From the NCBI GenBank assembly GCA_003709165.1, contig RDRZ01000008.1, positions 1 to 64,000 of the forward strand: a DNA stretch of 64,000 nucleotides. Direction: 5' to 3'. Of this stretch, positions 41,928-51,929 are shown piece after piece. Each line of letters opens with the position of its first letter. Position 1 is the first letter of the stretch. A program made the position numbers and the translations under genes. The stretch comes from Flavobacteriaceae bacterium PRS1 (lineage in GTDB: Bacteria; Bacteroidota; Bacteroidia; Flavobacteriales; Flavobacteriaceae). Under the pieces are notes generated by a model. That model was not told where the DNA came from. It saw only the letters and a list, made by a program, of their open reading frames with translations, and made no database searches.

Positions 41928-44138
41928 ATGAATGATGTTGAGATAGAAAAGGAAAATGCAGCTATTGCAAAACAGTACAAAAAACTTTTAAGAGTTAGCT
42001 ATTTAACACTCTCTGCAAAAGATAAAAAGCTAATACGCTCTGCTTTTGATGTTGCTGTAGATGCGCATAAAGACCAACGCCGAAAATCGGGCGAGGCTTA
42101 TATTTTTCATCCAATTGCAGTTGCAAAAATTATAGCACAAGAAATTGGTATGGATGCCACTTCTATTGCTGCTGCGCTACTTCATGATGTTGTAGAAGAC
42201 AATCCGAATTACACTTTAGACGACATACAGCAACTCTTTGGAGAAACTGTGGCAAGAATTGTAGATGGTTTAACTAAAATTTCGTCTCTTAAAAAAGATA
42301 TGGATGTTTCTACCCAAGCCGAAAACTTCCGTAAAATGTTGTTGACTTTGCATGACGATGTTCGGGTAATTATCATTAAAATTGCCGACAGACTCCATAA
42401 TATGAAAACTATGGAAGCAATGCGTCCTGATAAACAGGTAAAAATTGCTTCGGAAACCTTATACATTTATGCTCCATTAGCACACCGAATTGGGCTTTAT
42501 AATATTAAAACCGAACTTGAAGACCTTGGTTTAAAATACACCGAACCTGAAGTTTACAACGACATTTTTACTAAAATAAAAGAAAGCAAAGAAGAACAAG
42601 ACGCTTATATTAAAGAAATCAGTAAAATTCTTAAATCATCGCTCAATAAAGAAGATATTGATTATGAAATAAAAGGCAGACCAAAATCCATTTACTCCAT
42701 TCGCCATAAAATGGTAAAGCAAGGCGTTACTTTTGAGGAAGTCTATGATAAGTTTGCCGTTCGGATTATTTATAAATGCGATATTGAAAATGAAAAGTTT
42801 TTAGCCTGGAAAATTTATTCGATTGTAACAGACCATTTCAGACCAAATCCTATTCGACTTCGCGATTGGATTTCGTCTCCAAAATCTACAGGCTATGAAG
42901 CTTTACATATTACTGTAATGGGACCTAAAGGACGTTGGGTTGAAGTACAAATTCGTAGTGAGCGCATGAACGAGATTGCAGAAAAAGGATATGCTGCACA
43001 TTACAAATATAAAGAAGGCAAAACGAAAAAAGACGATACACTCGATGATTGGATAGATAAATTACAAGAGGCTCTGGAAAATCCAGATACCAATGCAGTC
43101 GATTTTGTCGAGGAATTTAAACTCAATTTATACTCCAAAGAAATATTTGTATTTACACCAAAAGGCGACCTAAAGTCCTTACCAAAGGGTGCAACACCCT
43201 TAGACTTTGCATTTAGCATTCATACCGAAGTAGGAATGAGAACTCGTGGCGCAAAAGTAAATGGAAAATTAGTGCCTTTAAGCCATCCTTTAGAAAGTGG
43301 TGATCAAGTCGATATTTTAACTTCCGATAATGCCAAACCAAATGCAAACTGGTTAGATTATGCAACTACTGCAAGAGCGAGAAGTAAAATAAAATCGTCT
43401 TTAAAAGAAGAAACAAAAGAAATTTCAATACAAGGCAAAGAAATTTTAAGGCGTAAACTAAAACAACTCAAAATTACGCTTAACGAAAAATCTATAAACG
43501 AGCTTGTAAACTTTTTTAAACTAAAAACAAGTCTCGACTTGTTTTATCGTGTTGGCATTAGTACAATCGATAATAAAATGCTTAAGGATTATGCGGCTTC
43601 TCGTAGTAATATATTTATAAGTTTTATAAAAAATAGAATTCGGAAACCAAGTAGCTCACCTGGCATTGATAAAGAAGAAATTACGTCTAAATATGATATG
43701 CTTGTTTTTGGTAAAGAAGAAGAACATTTGGATTATAAATTATCCAATTGCTGTAATCCGATTCCAGGAGATTCTGTTTTTGGATTTGTAACTATTAATG
43801 ATGGTATTAAAATTCACAAAAAAAACTGTCCGAATGCTTTAAGTTTACAATCTAATTATGCCTATCGTATTTTATTAGCAAAATGGATCGATTCTACACA
43901 ACAGGAGTTCACGGCAATTATTCAAATAACAGGAATAGATAATTTAGGTTTAGTAAGTGAAGTCACAAAAGTTATTTCAGGAAACATGCATGTTAATATT
44001 AAAAGTCTCAATTTCGAAACAGACCATGGATTGTTTTCTGGAAAAATAACAGTCGTTGTAAAACACAATAATCTGGTTAAAAAATTAATGAATAGAATTA
44101 AAAAAATTAATGGTATTGAAAAAGTACATAGAGTTTAA
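41928..44138 (+). CDS. RelA/SpoT-type (p)ppGpp synthetase/hydrolase
   Basis: A 736-residue bifunctional stringent-response enzyme. The HD hydrolase domain has DVAVDAHKDQRRKSGEAYIF and AAALLHDVVEDNPNY, with the catalytic HD. The synthetase domain has GRPKSIYSIRHKM and the nucleotide-binding segment KSTGYEALHITVMGPKGRWVEVQIR (written in parts). A TGS domain (FVFTPKGDLKSLPKGATPLD) and a C-terminal ACT domain follow. Both active sites look complete, so it should make and destroy (p)ppGpp like Rel or SpoT. It is followed by a Fur-family gene. Confidence 0.95.
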   Translation: MNDVEIEKENAAIAKQYKKLLRVSYLTLSAKDKKLIRSAFDVAVDAHKDQRRKSGEAYIFHPIAVAKIIAQEIGMDATSIAAALLHDVVEDNPNYTLDDIQQLFGETVARIVDGLTKISSLKKDMDVSTQAENFRKMLLTLHDDVRVIIIKIADRLHNMKTMEAMRPDKQVKIASETLYIYAPLAHRIGLYNIKTELEDLGLKYTEPEVYNDIFTKIKESKEEQDAYIKEISKILKSSLNKEDIDYEIKGRPKSIYSIRHKMVKQGVTFEEVYDKFAVRIIYKCDIENEKFLAWKIYSIVTDHFRPNPIRLRDWISSPKSTGYEALHITVMGPKGRWVEVQIRSERMNEIAEKGYAAHYKYKEGKTKKDDTLDDWIDKLQEALENPDTNAVDFVEEFKLNLYSKEIFVFTPKGDLKSLPKGATPLDFAFSIHTEVGMRTRGAKVNGKLVPLSHPLESGDQVDILTSDNAKPNANWLDYATTARARSKIKSSLKEETKEISIQGKEILRRKLKQLKITLNEKSINELVNFFKLKTSLDLFYRVGISTIDNKMLKDYAASRSNIFISFIKNRIRKPSSSPGIDKEEITSKYDMLVFGKEEEHLDYKLSNCCNPIPGDSVFGFVTINDGIKIHKKNCPNALSLQSNYAYRILLAKWIDSTQQEFTAIIQITGIDNLGLVSEVTKVISGNMHVNIKSLNFETDHGLFSGKITVVVKHNNLVKKLMNRIKKINGIEKVHRV

Positions 44139-44164
44139 AAATTGTTTAAATTTGTGGTGAAATT

Positions 44165-44617
44165 ATGGATGTTAAACCTGAAAATGATAATCAAAGTATT
44201 GTAAAGAATGTCTTCACTAAATTTTTAGAAGATAACGGTCACAGAAAAACACCTGAACGCTATGCTATTCTTCAAGAAATCTACGAATGCAAAGATCATT
44301 TTGATATAGATTCCTTATACATTAAAATGACAAATAAAAAGTATCGTGTATCTCGAGCAACACTTTATAATACTATAGAACTATTATTAGATTGTGCATT
44401 GGTTAGAAAGCATCAGTTTGGGCAAAATCAGGCGTATTACGAAAAATCGTATTTCGATAGACAACACGATCATGTAATCTTGGATTCTGGAGAAGTTTTT
44501 GAGTTTTGCGACCCGAGAATTCAAACCATAAAAAAGACTATCGAAGAAGTTTTTAATATAAACATCCATAATCATTCGCTCTACTTTTACGGCACAAAAA
44601 AACAACCATCTAACTAA
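44165..44617 (+). CDS. Fur family transcriptional regulator
   Basis: A 150-residue winged-helix repressor. The DNA-binding domain contains [32 protein letters not shown] and [33 protein letters not shown]. The metal-binding half has [21 protein letters not shown]. The HDH motif and the Glu and Asp ligands are present, but the CxxC motif that holds a structural zinc in Fur and PerR is not (DSGE is in its place). It could be a Fur, PerR or Zur-like regulator. It lies 26 bases after the relA/spoT gene and 7 bases before purA, a conserved flavobacterial cluster. Confidence 0.92.
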   Translation: MDVKPENDNQSIVKNVFTKFLEDNGHRKTPERYAILQEIYECKDHFDIDSLYIKMTNKKYRVSRATLYNTIELLLDCALVRKHQFGQNQAYYEKSYFDRQHDHVILDSGEVFEFCDPRIQTIKKTIEEVFNINIHNHSLYFYGTKKQPSN

Positions 44618-44624
44618 TTACATA

Positions 44625-45896
44625 ATGACAGTAGATTTACTACTAGGCTTGCAATGGGGAGACGAAGGCAAAGGAAAAATTGTTGATATTCTTACCACAA
44701 ATTACAATATTATTGCTCGATTCCAAGGAGGTCCAAATGCAGGACACACACTTGTTTTTAATGGTATGAAACACGTTTTACATACCATTCCGTCAGGAAT
44801 ATTTCATGAAAAAGCCATAAATCTTGTTGGTAATGGTGTTGTCATCGATCCTGTGATTTTTAAAAATGAATTAATTAAATTAGATGAGCACCATATAGAC
44901 TACAAAAAATCGTTACGCATTTCGCGTAAATCTCATCTTATATTACCAACACATCGATTGTTAGATGCTGCAAGTGAAATTGCGAAAGGAAAAGCAAAAA
45001 TTGGCTCCACATTAAAAGGAATCGGACCAACGTACATGGACAAAACCGGACGTAACGGAATTAGAGTTGGTGATTTAGAATTAGAACATTGGAAAAAAAA
45101 ATACCGAGCTTTGGCAAATAAACATGAACGAATGATAGCTTTCTACAAGGTAGATTTACAATATAATCTTGAAGAATTAGAAACCGAATTTTTTAATGCT
45201 ATTGAAACATTAAAAGAATTAACCTTTATAGACTCAGAAGAATACATTTATCAAGCGCTAAAAAAAGGGGAATCTATTCTGGCTGAAGGTGCACAAGGCT
45301 CATTACTCGATATCGATTTTGGAACCTATCCATTTGTAACCTCATCTAACACAACAGCTGCTGGAGCTTGTACAGGTTTAGGTGTAGCACCAAACCAAAT
45401 AGGAGAAGTTTATGGTATTTTTAAAGCATATACTACAAGAGTTGGCTCTGGTCCTTTTCCTACCGAATTATTTGATGAAGATGGCGAAACTATGGGACGC
45501 GTCGGCAACGAGTTTGGAGCTACTACAGGACGATCGCGTCGTTGTGGCTGGTTAGATCTTGTAGCCTTAAGATATGCTTGCCAGATAAATGGAGTTACGC
45601 AACTTATGATGATGAAAGGTGATGTGCTTTCCGGTTTTAAAACGTTGAAAATATGTACAGCGTACAATTATAAAGGCGAAACCATTACACATTTACCGTA
45701 TAACATTGAAGCTGAAAATGTAACACCTATTTATACGGAGTTCAATGGTTGGAGCGAAGACTTGACTACTATGAAAAACGATTCACAGTTTCCAAAAGAA
45801 TTAAACGATTATATATCCTTTTTAGAAGAAGAATTAGATATTCCAATTAAAATAGTATCTGTTGGACCAGATAGAAAACAAACTATTTTTAGGTAA
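44625..45896 (+). CDS. purA: Adenylosuccinate synthetase
   Basis: A 423-residue GTP-dependent enzyme that joins IMP and aspartate in AMP synthesis. The P-loop-like motif GDEGKGK is at residues 12-18 with the catalytic Asp, NAGHTLVF carries the catalytic His, IGSTLKGIGPTYMDKTGRNG binds IMP, and the late motif GATTGRSRRCGWLDLVAL is diagnostic. Length is normal. It is encoded just after the Fur-family gene on the same strand and is probably in its operon. Confidence 0.97.
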   Translation: MTVDLLLGLQWGDEGKGKIVDILTTNYNIIARFQGGPNAGHTLVFNGMKHVLHTIPSGIFHEKAINLVGNGVVIDPVIFKNELIKLDEHHIDYKKSLRISRKSHLILPTHRLLDAASEIAKGKAKIGSTLKGIGPTYMDKTGRNGIRVGDLELEHWKKKYRALANKHERMIAFYKVDLQYNLEELETEFFNAIETLKELTFIDSEEYIYQALKKGESILAEGAQGSLLDIDFGTYPFVTSSNTTAAGACTGLGVAPNQIGEVYGIFKAYTTRVGSGPFPTELFDEDGETMGRVGNEFGATTGRSRRCGWLDLVALRYACQINGVTQLMMMKGDVLSGFKTLKICTAYNYKGETITHLPYNIEAENVTPIYTEFNGWSEDLTTMKNDSQFPKELNDYISFLEEELDIPIKIVSVGPDRKQTIFR

Positions 45897-46204
45897 ATCA
45901 ATTTCATTCCAATACTTATCAGTATCTAAAGTTAAAAGTATTTAGAGTACACTAACCTGCCTGTCGGTAGGCAGGAGTGAGTGTTCTTCAACTAAAATTA
46001 AACTTAAAAGCTAACAATCAAGTTGAGCATAAATATCATATAATCATCTGCTAATATCTTGATTTTTAATATTAGAATAACTTTAAGTACTTATAACTTT
46101 AGCACACTTTAAGTACTGATTAATTACTATAGAAGTCTTAAATATTTTATAACTCGCAATAAAAGAATAATTTAATAGTTATTTTTACCAAAAATATTCA
46201 ACCA
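45897..46204. other. Non-coding gap with short palindromes
   Basis: No gene is visible. CCTGCCTGTCGGTAGGCAGG at 45956-45975 is a palindrome with 7-base arms that recurs in Flavobacteriaceae intergenic DNA; it may be the 3' processing end of the purA transcript but has no T-run. The rest is AT-rich with repeated CTTTAAGTACT segments at 46081 and 46109. Confidence 0.55.
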
Positions 46205-48001
46205 TTGGAACTACGTAAATCCTTTTATATTTTTATCCTTTTTGCATTAATTCTGTCAAGTATAACCTATGCTCAAGAACGTCGTAAAATAGTAATTGAA
46301 ACTGCTCCTTTTTTTGATAAAGACGAAGATAAATTTCCTGACGCAACCATTTTAACTCGAGACGACATGAGTCAGGTTATAATATCTCATGACGGAATTA
46401 TTATGTGGTGCGACCAAGCTATTTATTATGGTAAAGAAGATTTTATAGAAGCTTATGGAAACGTGATAATAAAGCAAGGCGACACCATAACTATGACCTC
46501 AAATTATGTAGAATATAGTGGAATTACCAAACTTGCCTTCGCAAGCGGAGATGTTGTTTTAACCGAACCTTCTTCAGAAATCACAACAGACACTTTATTT
46601 TTTGATCGTGTAAAACAAGAAGCATTTTACAAAAGCAACGGAAAAGTAGTCAGAGATTCCAGTACAATTACAAGTGTAATTGGAAGATACTATATGGAAG
46701 CCAAAAAATATCAGTTTGTAAAAGATGTAAAACTGGTAGATAAAGACTATACTATAAATTCCGATCAGTTAGATTTTTATTCCGAAACTGGTCACGCCTA
46801 TTTATTCGGTCCTACAACTATTGAAAGCGAAACGAGTACCATTTATTGCGAACGTGGTTTTTACGATACAAATAATGACACAGGTTACTTTGTTAAAAAA
46901 TCACGGATAGATTATGATACCCGAACAGTTGAAGGCGATAGTATCTATTTTGACAGAAACCGAAGTTTTGCTTCTGCAACCAACAATATAAAAGTTACAG
47001 ATACCATAAATAACTTTGTGGTAAAAGGGCATTATGCTGAAGTGTTTCGTGAAAAAGATTCCGTTTTTATTACCAAACGTGCTTTGGCTATTAGCGTTCA
47101 AGAAAACGATTCTATTTACATACATAGCGATACCATTCGCGTTACTGGTCCAGAAGATCATCGTATTACAAAAGCATTTTATAACGCTAAAATTTACAAA
47201 TTGGATTTAAGTGGAAAAGCTGACTCTATTCATGTTGACCATAAAATCGGACTTACGCAACTTATAAATTTAAATCGGTTTTCTTCCAATACTGCTTTTA
47301 CAACAAATCGAAACCCAATTCTTTGGCATATTGACAATCAAATAACTGGAGATACCATACATTTAATTTCTAATCCGGAAACCGAAAAATTAGATTCATT
47401 AAAAGTATTTAACAATGCTTTTATAATTAGCAAAGACACGCTTGGAGATGGCTTCAATCAAATAAAAGGGCAAAAATTATTTGGCTTATTTAAAGATAAT
47501 GAATTATATACGATTGATATAATTAAAAATGCTGAATCCATCTATTATTCAAGAAATGAAAATAACGAATTAGTAGGCATCGATAAATCTAAATCCGGTA
47601 AAATTAAAATTTGGATTAGCGATAGCACAATAGATGAAATTAGAAAAATCAATCGAATTGATGGTGCGATGTATCCTGAAGAACAGTTTCCTAAAAACGA
47701 TCGTATTCTTCGTGGTTTTGATTGGCGTGAAGAAGAGCGACCGTTAAGTGTTGAAGATTTATTTAAAGACGATCCACCTTTAAACCTTCCTGTAATTAAA
47801 GGATTAGAAAACTATATTCCGCAAGAAGAATTTTTTGAAGAGGCTTTAATTAAACGTGTAAAAGCATCAAATAAAGAACCTGAAAATTCTAATAAAGAAA
47901 ATAAAGCTGCTCGAAATATTCCTAAAAACAAAATGAAGAGGCCTAAAGAAGAATTAGGAACCAATATGAAAAAGTTAAATCTTAAAAAAAACAACAATTA
48001 A
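46205..48001 (+). CDS. OstA-like protein (LPS transport/organic solvent tolerance domain)
   Basis: A 598-residue exported protein with a TTG start and a signal peptide (YIFILFALILSSITYAQ). Multiple LptA/OstA-type beta-jellyroll units follow, e.g. YGKEDFIEAYGNVIIKQGDTITMTSN (in parts), YVEYSGITKLAFASGDVVLTEPSSE and TSVIGRYYMEAKKYQFVKDVKLVDKDY. This family binds lipid A or LPS and passes it across the periplasm. Here several repeats are present and a basic, low-complexity tail ends the protein (KKNKMKRPKEE...). The next gene may start inside its last codons. Confidence 0.88.
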   Translation: MELRKSFYIFILFALILSSITYAQERRKIVIETAPFFDKDEDKFPDATILTRDDMSQVIISHDGIIMWCDQAIYYGKEDFIEAYGNVIIKQGDTITMTSNYVEYSGITKLAFASGDVVLTEPSSEITTDTLFFDRVKQEAFYKSNGKVVRDSSTITSVIGRYYMEAKKYQFVKDVKLVDKDYTINSDQLDFYSETGHAYLFGPTTIESETSTIYCERGFYDTNNDTGYFVKKSRIDYDTRTVEGDSIYFDRNRSFASATNNIKVTDTINNFVVKGHYAEVFREKDSVFITKRALAISVQENDSIYIHSDTIRVTGPEDHRITKAFYNAKIYKLDLSGKADSIHVDHKIGLTQLINLNRFSSNTAFTTNRNPILWHIDNQITGDTIHLISNPETEKLDSLKVFNNAFIISKDTLGDGFNQIKGQKLFGLFKDNELYTIDIIKNAESIYYSRNENNELVGIDKSKSGKIKIWISDSTIDEIRKINRIDGAMYPEEQFPKNDRILRGFDWREEERPLSVEDLFKDDPPLNLPVIKGLENYIPQEEFFEEALIKRVKASNKEPENSNKENKAARNIPKNKMKRPKEELGTNMKKLNLKKNNN

Positions 48002-48044
48002 AACGGACTTCTTTAAATACCAAGCACAAACAACACCTCATCCT

Positions 48045-49178
48045 TTGGCAATGCAGGTTTCTTATGCTGAAGGCAGTTATATCTATGACCAAAATAATAA
48101 GTCTTACCTCGATTTTGTAGCAGGAGTTTCAGCATGTAGCTTAGGACACAGACATCCAAAGATAGTTTCAGCAATAAAAGCCCAATTAGATAAATATTTG
48201 CATGTTATGGTTTATGGCGAATATATTCAAGAACCAGCCGTAGCACTTTGCAAATTATTAGCACAGCATTTGCCTAAACCTTTAGAGAGCACGTACTTAA
48301 CAAATTCAGGAACCGAGGCTATAGAAGGTGCTTTAAAACTGGCAAAACGGTTTACAGGTCGGTCACAAATTGTAGCTGCAAAAAAAGCCTATCATGGCAA
48401 CACAATGGGAGCTATGAGTGTGTTGGGAATTGAAAAACAAAAACAAGCGTTTAGACCGTTAATTCCTGATGTTCATTTCATTGAATTTAATAACGAGTCA
48501 CATTTAGAGCAGATTACAACAAAAACCGCTGCTGTAATTTTAGAAACTATACAAGGTGGTGCTGGTTTTATTGAACCAAAACAAAACTATTTACAAAAAG
48601 TAAGACAACGTTGTAACGCAGCTGGAGCAATTTTAATATTAGACGAAATACAAACTGGTATTGGACGTACCGGAAAACTATTTGGTTTTGAACATTATAA
48701 TTGCGTTCCAGACGTTGTTGTAACAGGAAAAGGTCTTGGTGGCGGATTACCAATTGGAGCATTTACAGCTTCAAAAGAAATGATGGACTGTTTGATGGAT
48801 AACCCAAAATTAGGGCATATCACTACTTTTGGAGGTAATCCTGTAATAGCTGCAGCTGCACTTGCAACCTTAAAAGAGATTACAAGCACCAATCTTATTG
48901 CTGAAACTTTAGAAAAAGAAGCACTAATACGTGAGCATTTAGTACATCCTTTAATAAAAGAAATCCATGGCAAAGGCTTGATGATTGCTGCTATTTTGTC
49001 TTCATCTGAAATTGCCAATCAAGTCATTTTAAAATGTCAGGATGCTGGAATGATTCTGTTTTGGCTACTTTTTGAACCTCGAGCAATACGTATAACACCA
49101 CCTCTTACTATTTCTAATCAAGATTTAATTAAAGGTTGCAACATAATTAAAGAGGTGTTAAACAGCCTAAAAAATTAG
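48045..49178 (+). CDS. Class III (PLP) aminotransferase, aspartate/ornithine-type
   Basis: A PLP enzyme of the acetylornithine/4-aminobutyrate aminotransferase fold. Visible motifs are YLDFVAGVSACSLGHRHPK, TYLTNSGTEAIEGALKLAKR, LETIQGGAGFIEPK, ILDEIQTGIGRTGKLFGFEH and VVTGKGLGGGLPIGAF, where Lys229 (counted from 48045) binds PLP. TTG at 48045 and ATG at 48051 are the first standard starts. The frame upstream, from about 48000, still reads like the family (KTDFFKYQAQTTPHPL) and is preceded by ATT at 47997 overlapping the ostA stop codon. The true start may thus be a rare ATT. The amino acceptor is not determinable. Confidence 0.9.
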   Translation: MAMQVSYAEGSYIYDQNNKSYLDFVAGVSACSLGHRHPKIVSAIKAQLDKYLHVMVYGEYIQEPAVALCKLLAQHLPKPLESTYLTNSGTEAIEGALKLAKRFTGRSQIVAAKKAYHGNTMGAMSVLGIEKQKQAFRPLIPDVHFIEFNNESHLEQITTKTAAVILETIQGGAGFIEPKQNYLQKVRQRCNAAGAILILDEIQTGIGRTGKLFGFEHYNCVPDVVVTGKGLGGGLPIGAFTASKEMMDCLMDNPKLGHITTFGGNPVIAAAALATLKEITSTNLIAETLEKEALIREHLVHPLIKEIHGKGLMIAAILSSSEIANQVILKCQDAGMILFWLLFEPRAIRITPPLTISNQDLIKGCNIIKEVLNSLKN

Positions 49179-49291
49179 AATATTCGACTTAAATTTAAAC
49201 TGTTAATTAATTTGTTGAAAACATTGAATAAAAAACAGCTGTTATCAAAGATAGAATACTACATTTATTCTAACGAACTTTAAAAAAGCCT

Positions 49292-50680
49292 ATGGAGTAT
49301 AGTCAGTACGACGAAGACAACAATTTATCGCTCTCAAAATTTGAGTCCATGTTAAAAACAAATCGTGTTTTGTTTTTCGACTCTGAAGAATTTGAAAATA
49401 TTATACACCACTATTTCGAAATAGGTAAAATGGCTTTGGCAAAAAAAGCTATTAAATTAAGTTTAGAGCAGCATCCTACTTCTATAAGCTTAAAATTATT
49501 TCAAGTAGAAGTTTATGTGTTTGAAAATAAGTTGAATATGGCTGACCAACTTTTAAATAGGTTGTATGACATTGAGCCTACAAATGAAGAAATCTATATT
49601 CAAAAAGCCAATATTTTTTCAAAAAAAGACAAGCATGAAAAGGCTATAAATATATTGCAACAAGCTTTGGAATTCTCGGAAGATAATGCAGATATATTTT
49701 CTCTTATTGGAATGGAATACTTGTTTTTAGATAAATTTGAAGACGCTAAATTTTACTTTTTAAAATGTCTTGAAGCCGATTATGAAGATTATTCAGCACT
49801 TTACAATGTAATGTATTGCTTCGAATTTTTAGAACAAAACAACGAAGCCATAGAATACTTAAACACATATATAGACAAAAATCCTTATTGCGAAGTTGCT
49901 TGGCATCAACTCGGAAAACAATATTATAATACAAAAGATTACAACAAAGCCATCGCTGCTTTTGATTTTGCAATAATTTCCGACGACATTTTTATTGGAG
50001 CTTATCTTGAAAAAGGAAAAACTTTGGAAAAGTTGAAACAATTTGATGAAGCTATAGAAAATTACAAAATTACTTTAGCAATAGACGATCCAACATCTTT
50101 TGCTTTATTACGTATTGGCAGGTGCTACGAAAAATTAAATCAAAATGATTTAGCTGTAAAGTATTATTATAAAACAGTAGAAGAAGATCCATTATTAGAT
50201 AAAGGTTGGATAGCAATTACTAACTTTTATAATAAAAATAAGGATTATCAGAAAGCCTTGTATTACATAAACAAAGCTATAAATATAGATTCAGAAAACG
50301 GTATCTATTGGAAGTTATATGGGCAAATAAATCAGCGGTTACACTTTTTAGAGGAAGCCGAACGTGGCTATAAAAAAACCTTAGAGCTTGGTAATTACGA
50401 ATTAAATACGTGGTTGGCAAGAGCAGATATTTTAATAACATTAAGCGAATATGAAGCTGCCATTTTTAGTTTAATTCAAACAACAGAATCCTATCCAGAT
50501 AATGCCGAAGTAGAATATCGTTTGGCAGGAAGTTATTTTAAAACCAATCAATCTGTTAAAGGTCGCTTCCACCTTGAAAATGCTCTACATATAGACAAGG
50601 ACTATATTTTTATAATTGAAGAATTATTCCCAACCGTTTTTAAGCGTAAATCGGTTAAAGAAATAGCAGCGAAATTTTAA
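49292..50680 (+). CDS. TPR-repeat protein
   Basis: A 462-residue protein without a signal peptide, built from about eleven tetratricopeptide units: EEIYIQKANIFSKKDKHEKAINILQQALE, ADIFSLIGMEYLFLDKFEDAKFYFLKCLE and CEVAWHQLGKQYYNTKDYNKAIAAFDFAI are typical (each given in part). It is a cytosolic protein-interaction scaffold; the partners are unknown. The gene lies between the aminotransferase and the first DUF368 gene and is conserved there in flavobacteria. Confidence 0.87.
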   Translation: MEYSQYDEDNNLSLSKFESMLKTNRVLFFDSEEFENIIHHYFEIGKMALAKKAIKLSLEQHPTSISLKLFQVEVYVFENKLNMADQLLNRLYDIEPTNEEIYIQKANIFSKKDKHEKAINILQQALEFSEDNADIFSLIGMEYLFLDKFEDAKFYFLKCLEADYEDYSALYNVMYCFEFLEQNNEAIEYLNTYIDKNPYCEVAWHQLGKQYYNTKDYNKAIAAFDFAIISDDIFIGAYLEKGKTLEKLKQFDEAIENYKITLAIDDPTSFALLRIGRCYEKLNQNDLAVKYYYKTVEEDPLLDKGWIAITNFYNKNKDYQKALYYINKAINIDSENGIYWKLYGQINQRLHFLEEAERGYKKTLELGNYELNTWLARADILITLSEYEAAIFSLIQTTESYPDNAEVEYRLAGSYFKTNQSVKGRFHLENALHIDKDYIFIIEELFPTVFKRKSVKEIAAKF

Positions 50681-50732
50681 TACCGCTTAAAGCTAAAATT
50701 CCATACCTTTAACTCACCTTAATTAAAAGCTA

Positions 50733-51656
50733 ATGCAAAGACGTTTTATCGATTACCTTATCATTTCCTTAAAAGGAATAGCAATGGGAGCAGCAGATGT
50801 TGTTCCAGGTGTTTCAGGAGGTACAATTGCTTTTATTTCTGGTATTTATGAAGAGTTAATAACATCAATCAACAATGTAAACTTATCATTATTAAGAACA
50901 TTTAAAAAAAATGGCATTTCAGCAGCATGGAAACAACTGAATGGCAATTTTTTATCAGCACTTTTTGTCGGAATCATAATCAGTATTCTTTCATTATCAA
51001 AAGGAATAAAATGGTTGCTGGAGAATGAACCTATCTTACTTTGGTCCTTCTTTTTCGGATTAGTAGTTGCCAGTATATTGTTTGTGGGAAAGCAAATAAC
51101 CAAATGGAATATTGCTTCAGTTTTTGGTTTTGTTGCTGGTGCATTTGTTGCGTTTTATGTAACAACATTGCCAACATTAGGTGCTAATAGCTCTGGTTGG
51201 TTTCTATTTTTAGCTGGCGCTTTGGCAATATGTGCAATGATACTTCCAGGTATTTCAGGTGCGTTTATTTTAGTATTATTAGGTGCTTACGAACCTATTT
51301 TAGAGGCCTTAAATAACAGAGATTTTAAAATGATTTTTATTTTTGCTTGTGGTGCAATAGTAGGTATTTTATCATTTTCAAAACTATTGAAATGGCTTTT
51401 CAAGAGCCATCATAACTTAACATTAGCAATCTTAACAGGTTTTATTTTTGGTTCGTTAAATAAAATTTGGCCTTGGAAAGAACCATTATCCTGGAGAACC
51501 AACTCAAAAGGTATTGAAGTCCCGTTTCTTGAGCAAAGTGTGTCTCCATTTTCTTTTGATAATGATAATCAATTCCTTTTAGCAATAGCTTTAATGGTAG
51601 TTGGATTTTTAACTATTTTAATTTTAGAGAAATTAGGATCAAAAACAAACGACTAA
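50733..51656 (+). CDS. DUF368 membrane protein (first of pair)
   Basis: A 307-residue protein with about eight transmembrane segments. The family signature is near the N-terminus (GAADVVPGVSGGTIAFISGI) and again in the middle (MILPGISGAFILVLLGAY). DUF368 proteins are related to undecaprenyl-phosphate flippases (PopT), which return the lipid carrier to the inner leaflet. That role is likely here but is not proven by the sequence. A diverged paralogue is 274 bases downstream. Confidence 0.9.
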   Translation: MQRRFIDYLIISLKGIAMGAADVVPGVSGGTIAFISGIYEELITSINNVNLSLLRTFKKNGISAAWKQLNGNFLSALFVGIIISILSLSKGIKWLLENEPILLWSFFFGLVVASILFVGKQITKWNIASVFGFVAGAFVAFYVTTLPTLGANSSGWFLFLAGALAICAMILPGISGAFILVLLGAYEPILEALNNRDFKMIFIFACGAIVGILSFSKLLKWLFKSHHNLTLAILTGFIFGSLNKIWPWKEPLSWRTNSKGIEVPFLEQSVSPFSFDNDNQFLLAIALMVVGFLTILILEKLGSKTND

Positions 51657-51929
51657 TCTTAAGGACATCTCTAAAAACTCATTTCTTTTAAAAAACAAAG
51701 AGAATAAATGAGATGCGAAGTGTACTTTTTTTGGAATAGTCATAGCTATTTCAACAAAAAAAACACGAAGTAGATTATTTGTTATCTTTGTACCTGTTAG
51801 GTTTTCAGAGCTTTTCCAAATACTGCTTCAAAATTTTTTACATCATCTCGATAGTGTTTTAAAATTTTTAATTGTCTTAGGAAAGCTCTGAAAATTTTGA
51901 TGCGAACAAGTTTTTAGAGATGCCTTTAA
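51657..51929. other. Intergenic nested inverted-repeat element
   Basis: The space between the DUF368 genes has no coding sequence. Outer arms CATCTCTAAAAACT (51666-51679) and AGTTTTTAGAGATG (51909-51922) and inner arms TTTTCAGAGCTTT (51802-51814) and AAAGCTCTGAAAA (51882-51894) are perfectly complementary. The whole could fold into one long interrupted hairpin or be a miniature inverted-repeat element. The right outer arm ends 7 bases before the second DUF368 start codon. Confidence 0.7.
51783..51790 (+). promoter_or_regulatory. Probable -7 box (TATCTTTG) for the second DUF368 gene
   Basis: TATCTTTG is a perfect TAnnTTTG match 140 bases upstream of the start codon and just left of the inner inverted-repeat arm. 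The transcript would begin by folding the hairpins described for this gap. Confidence 0.5.
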
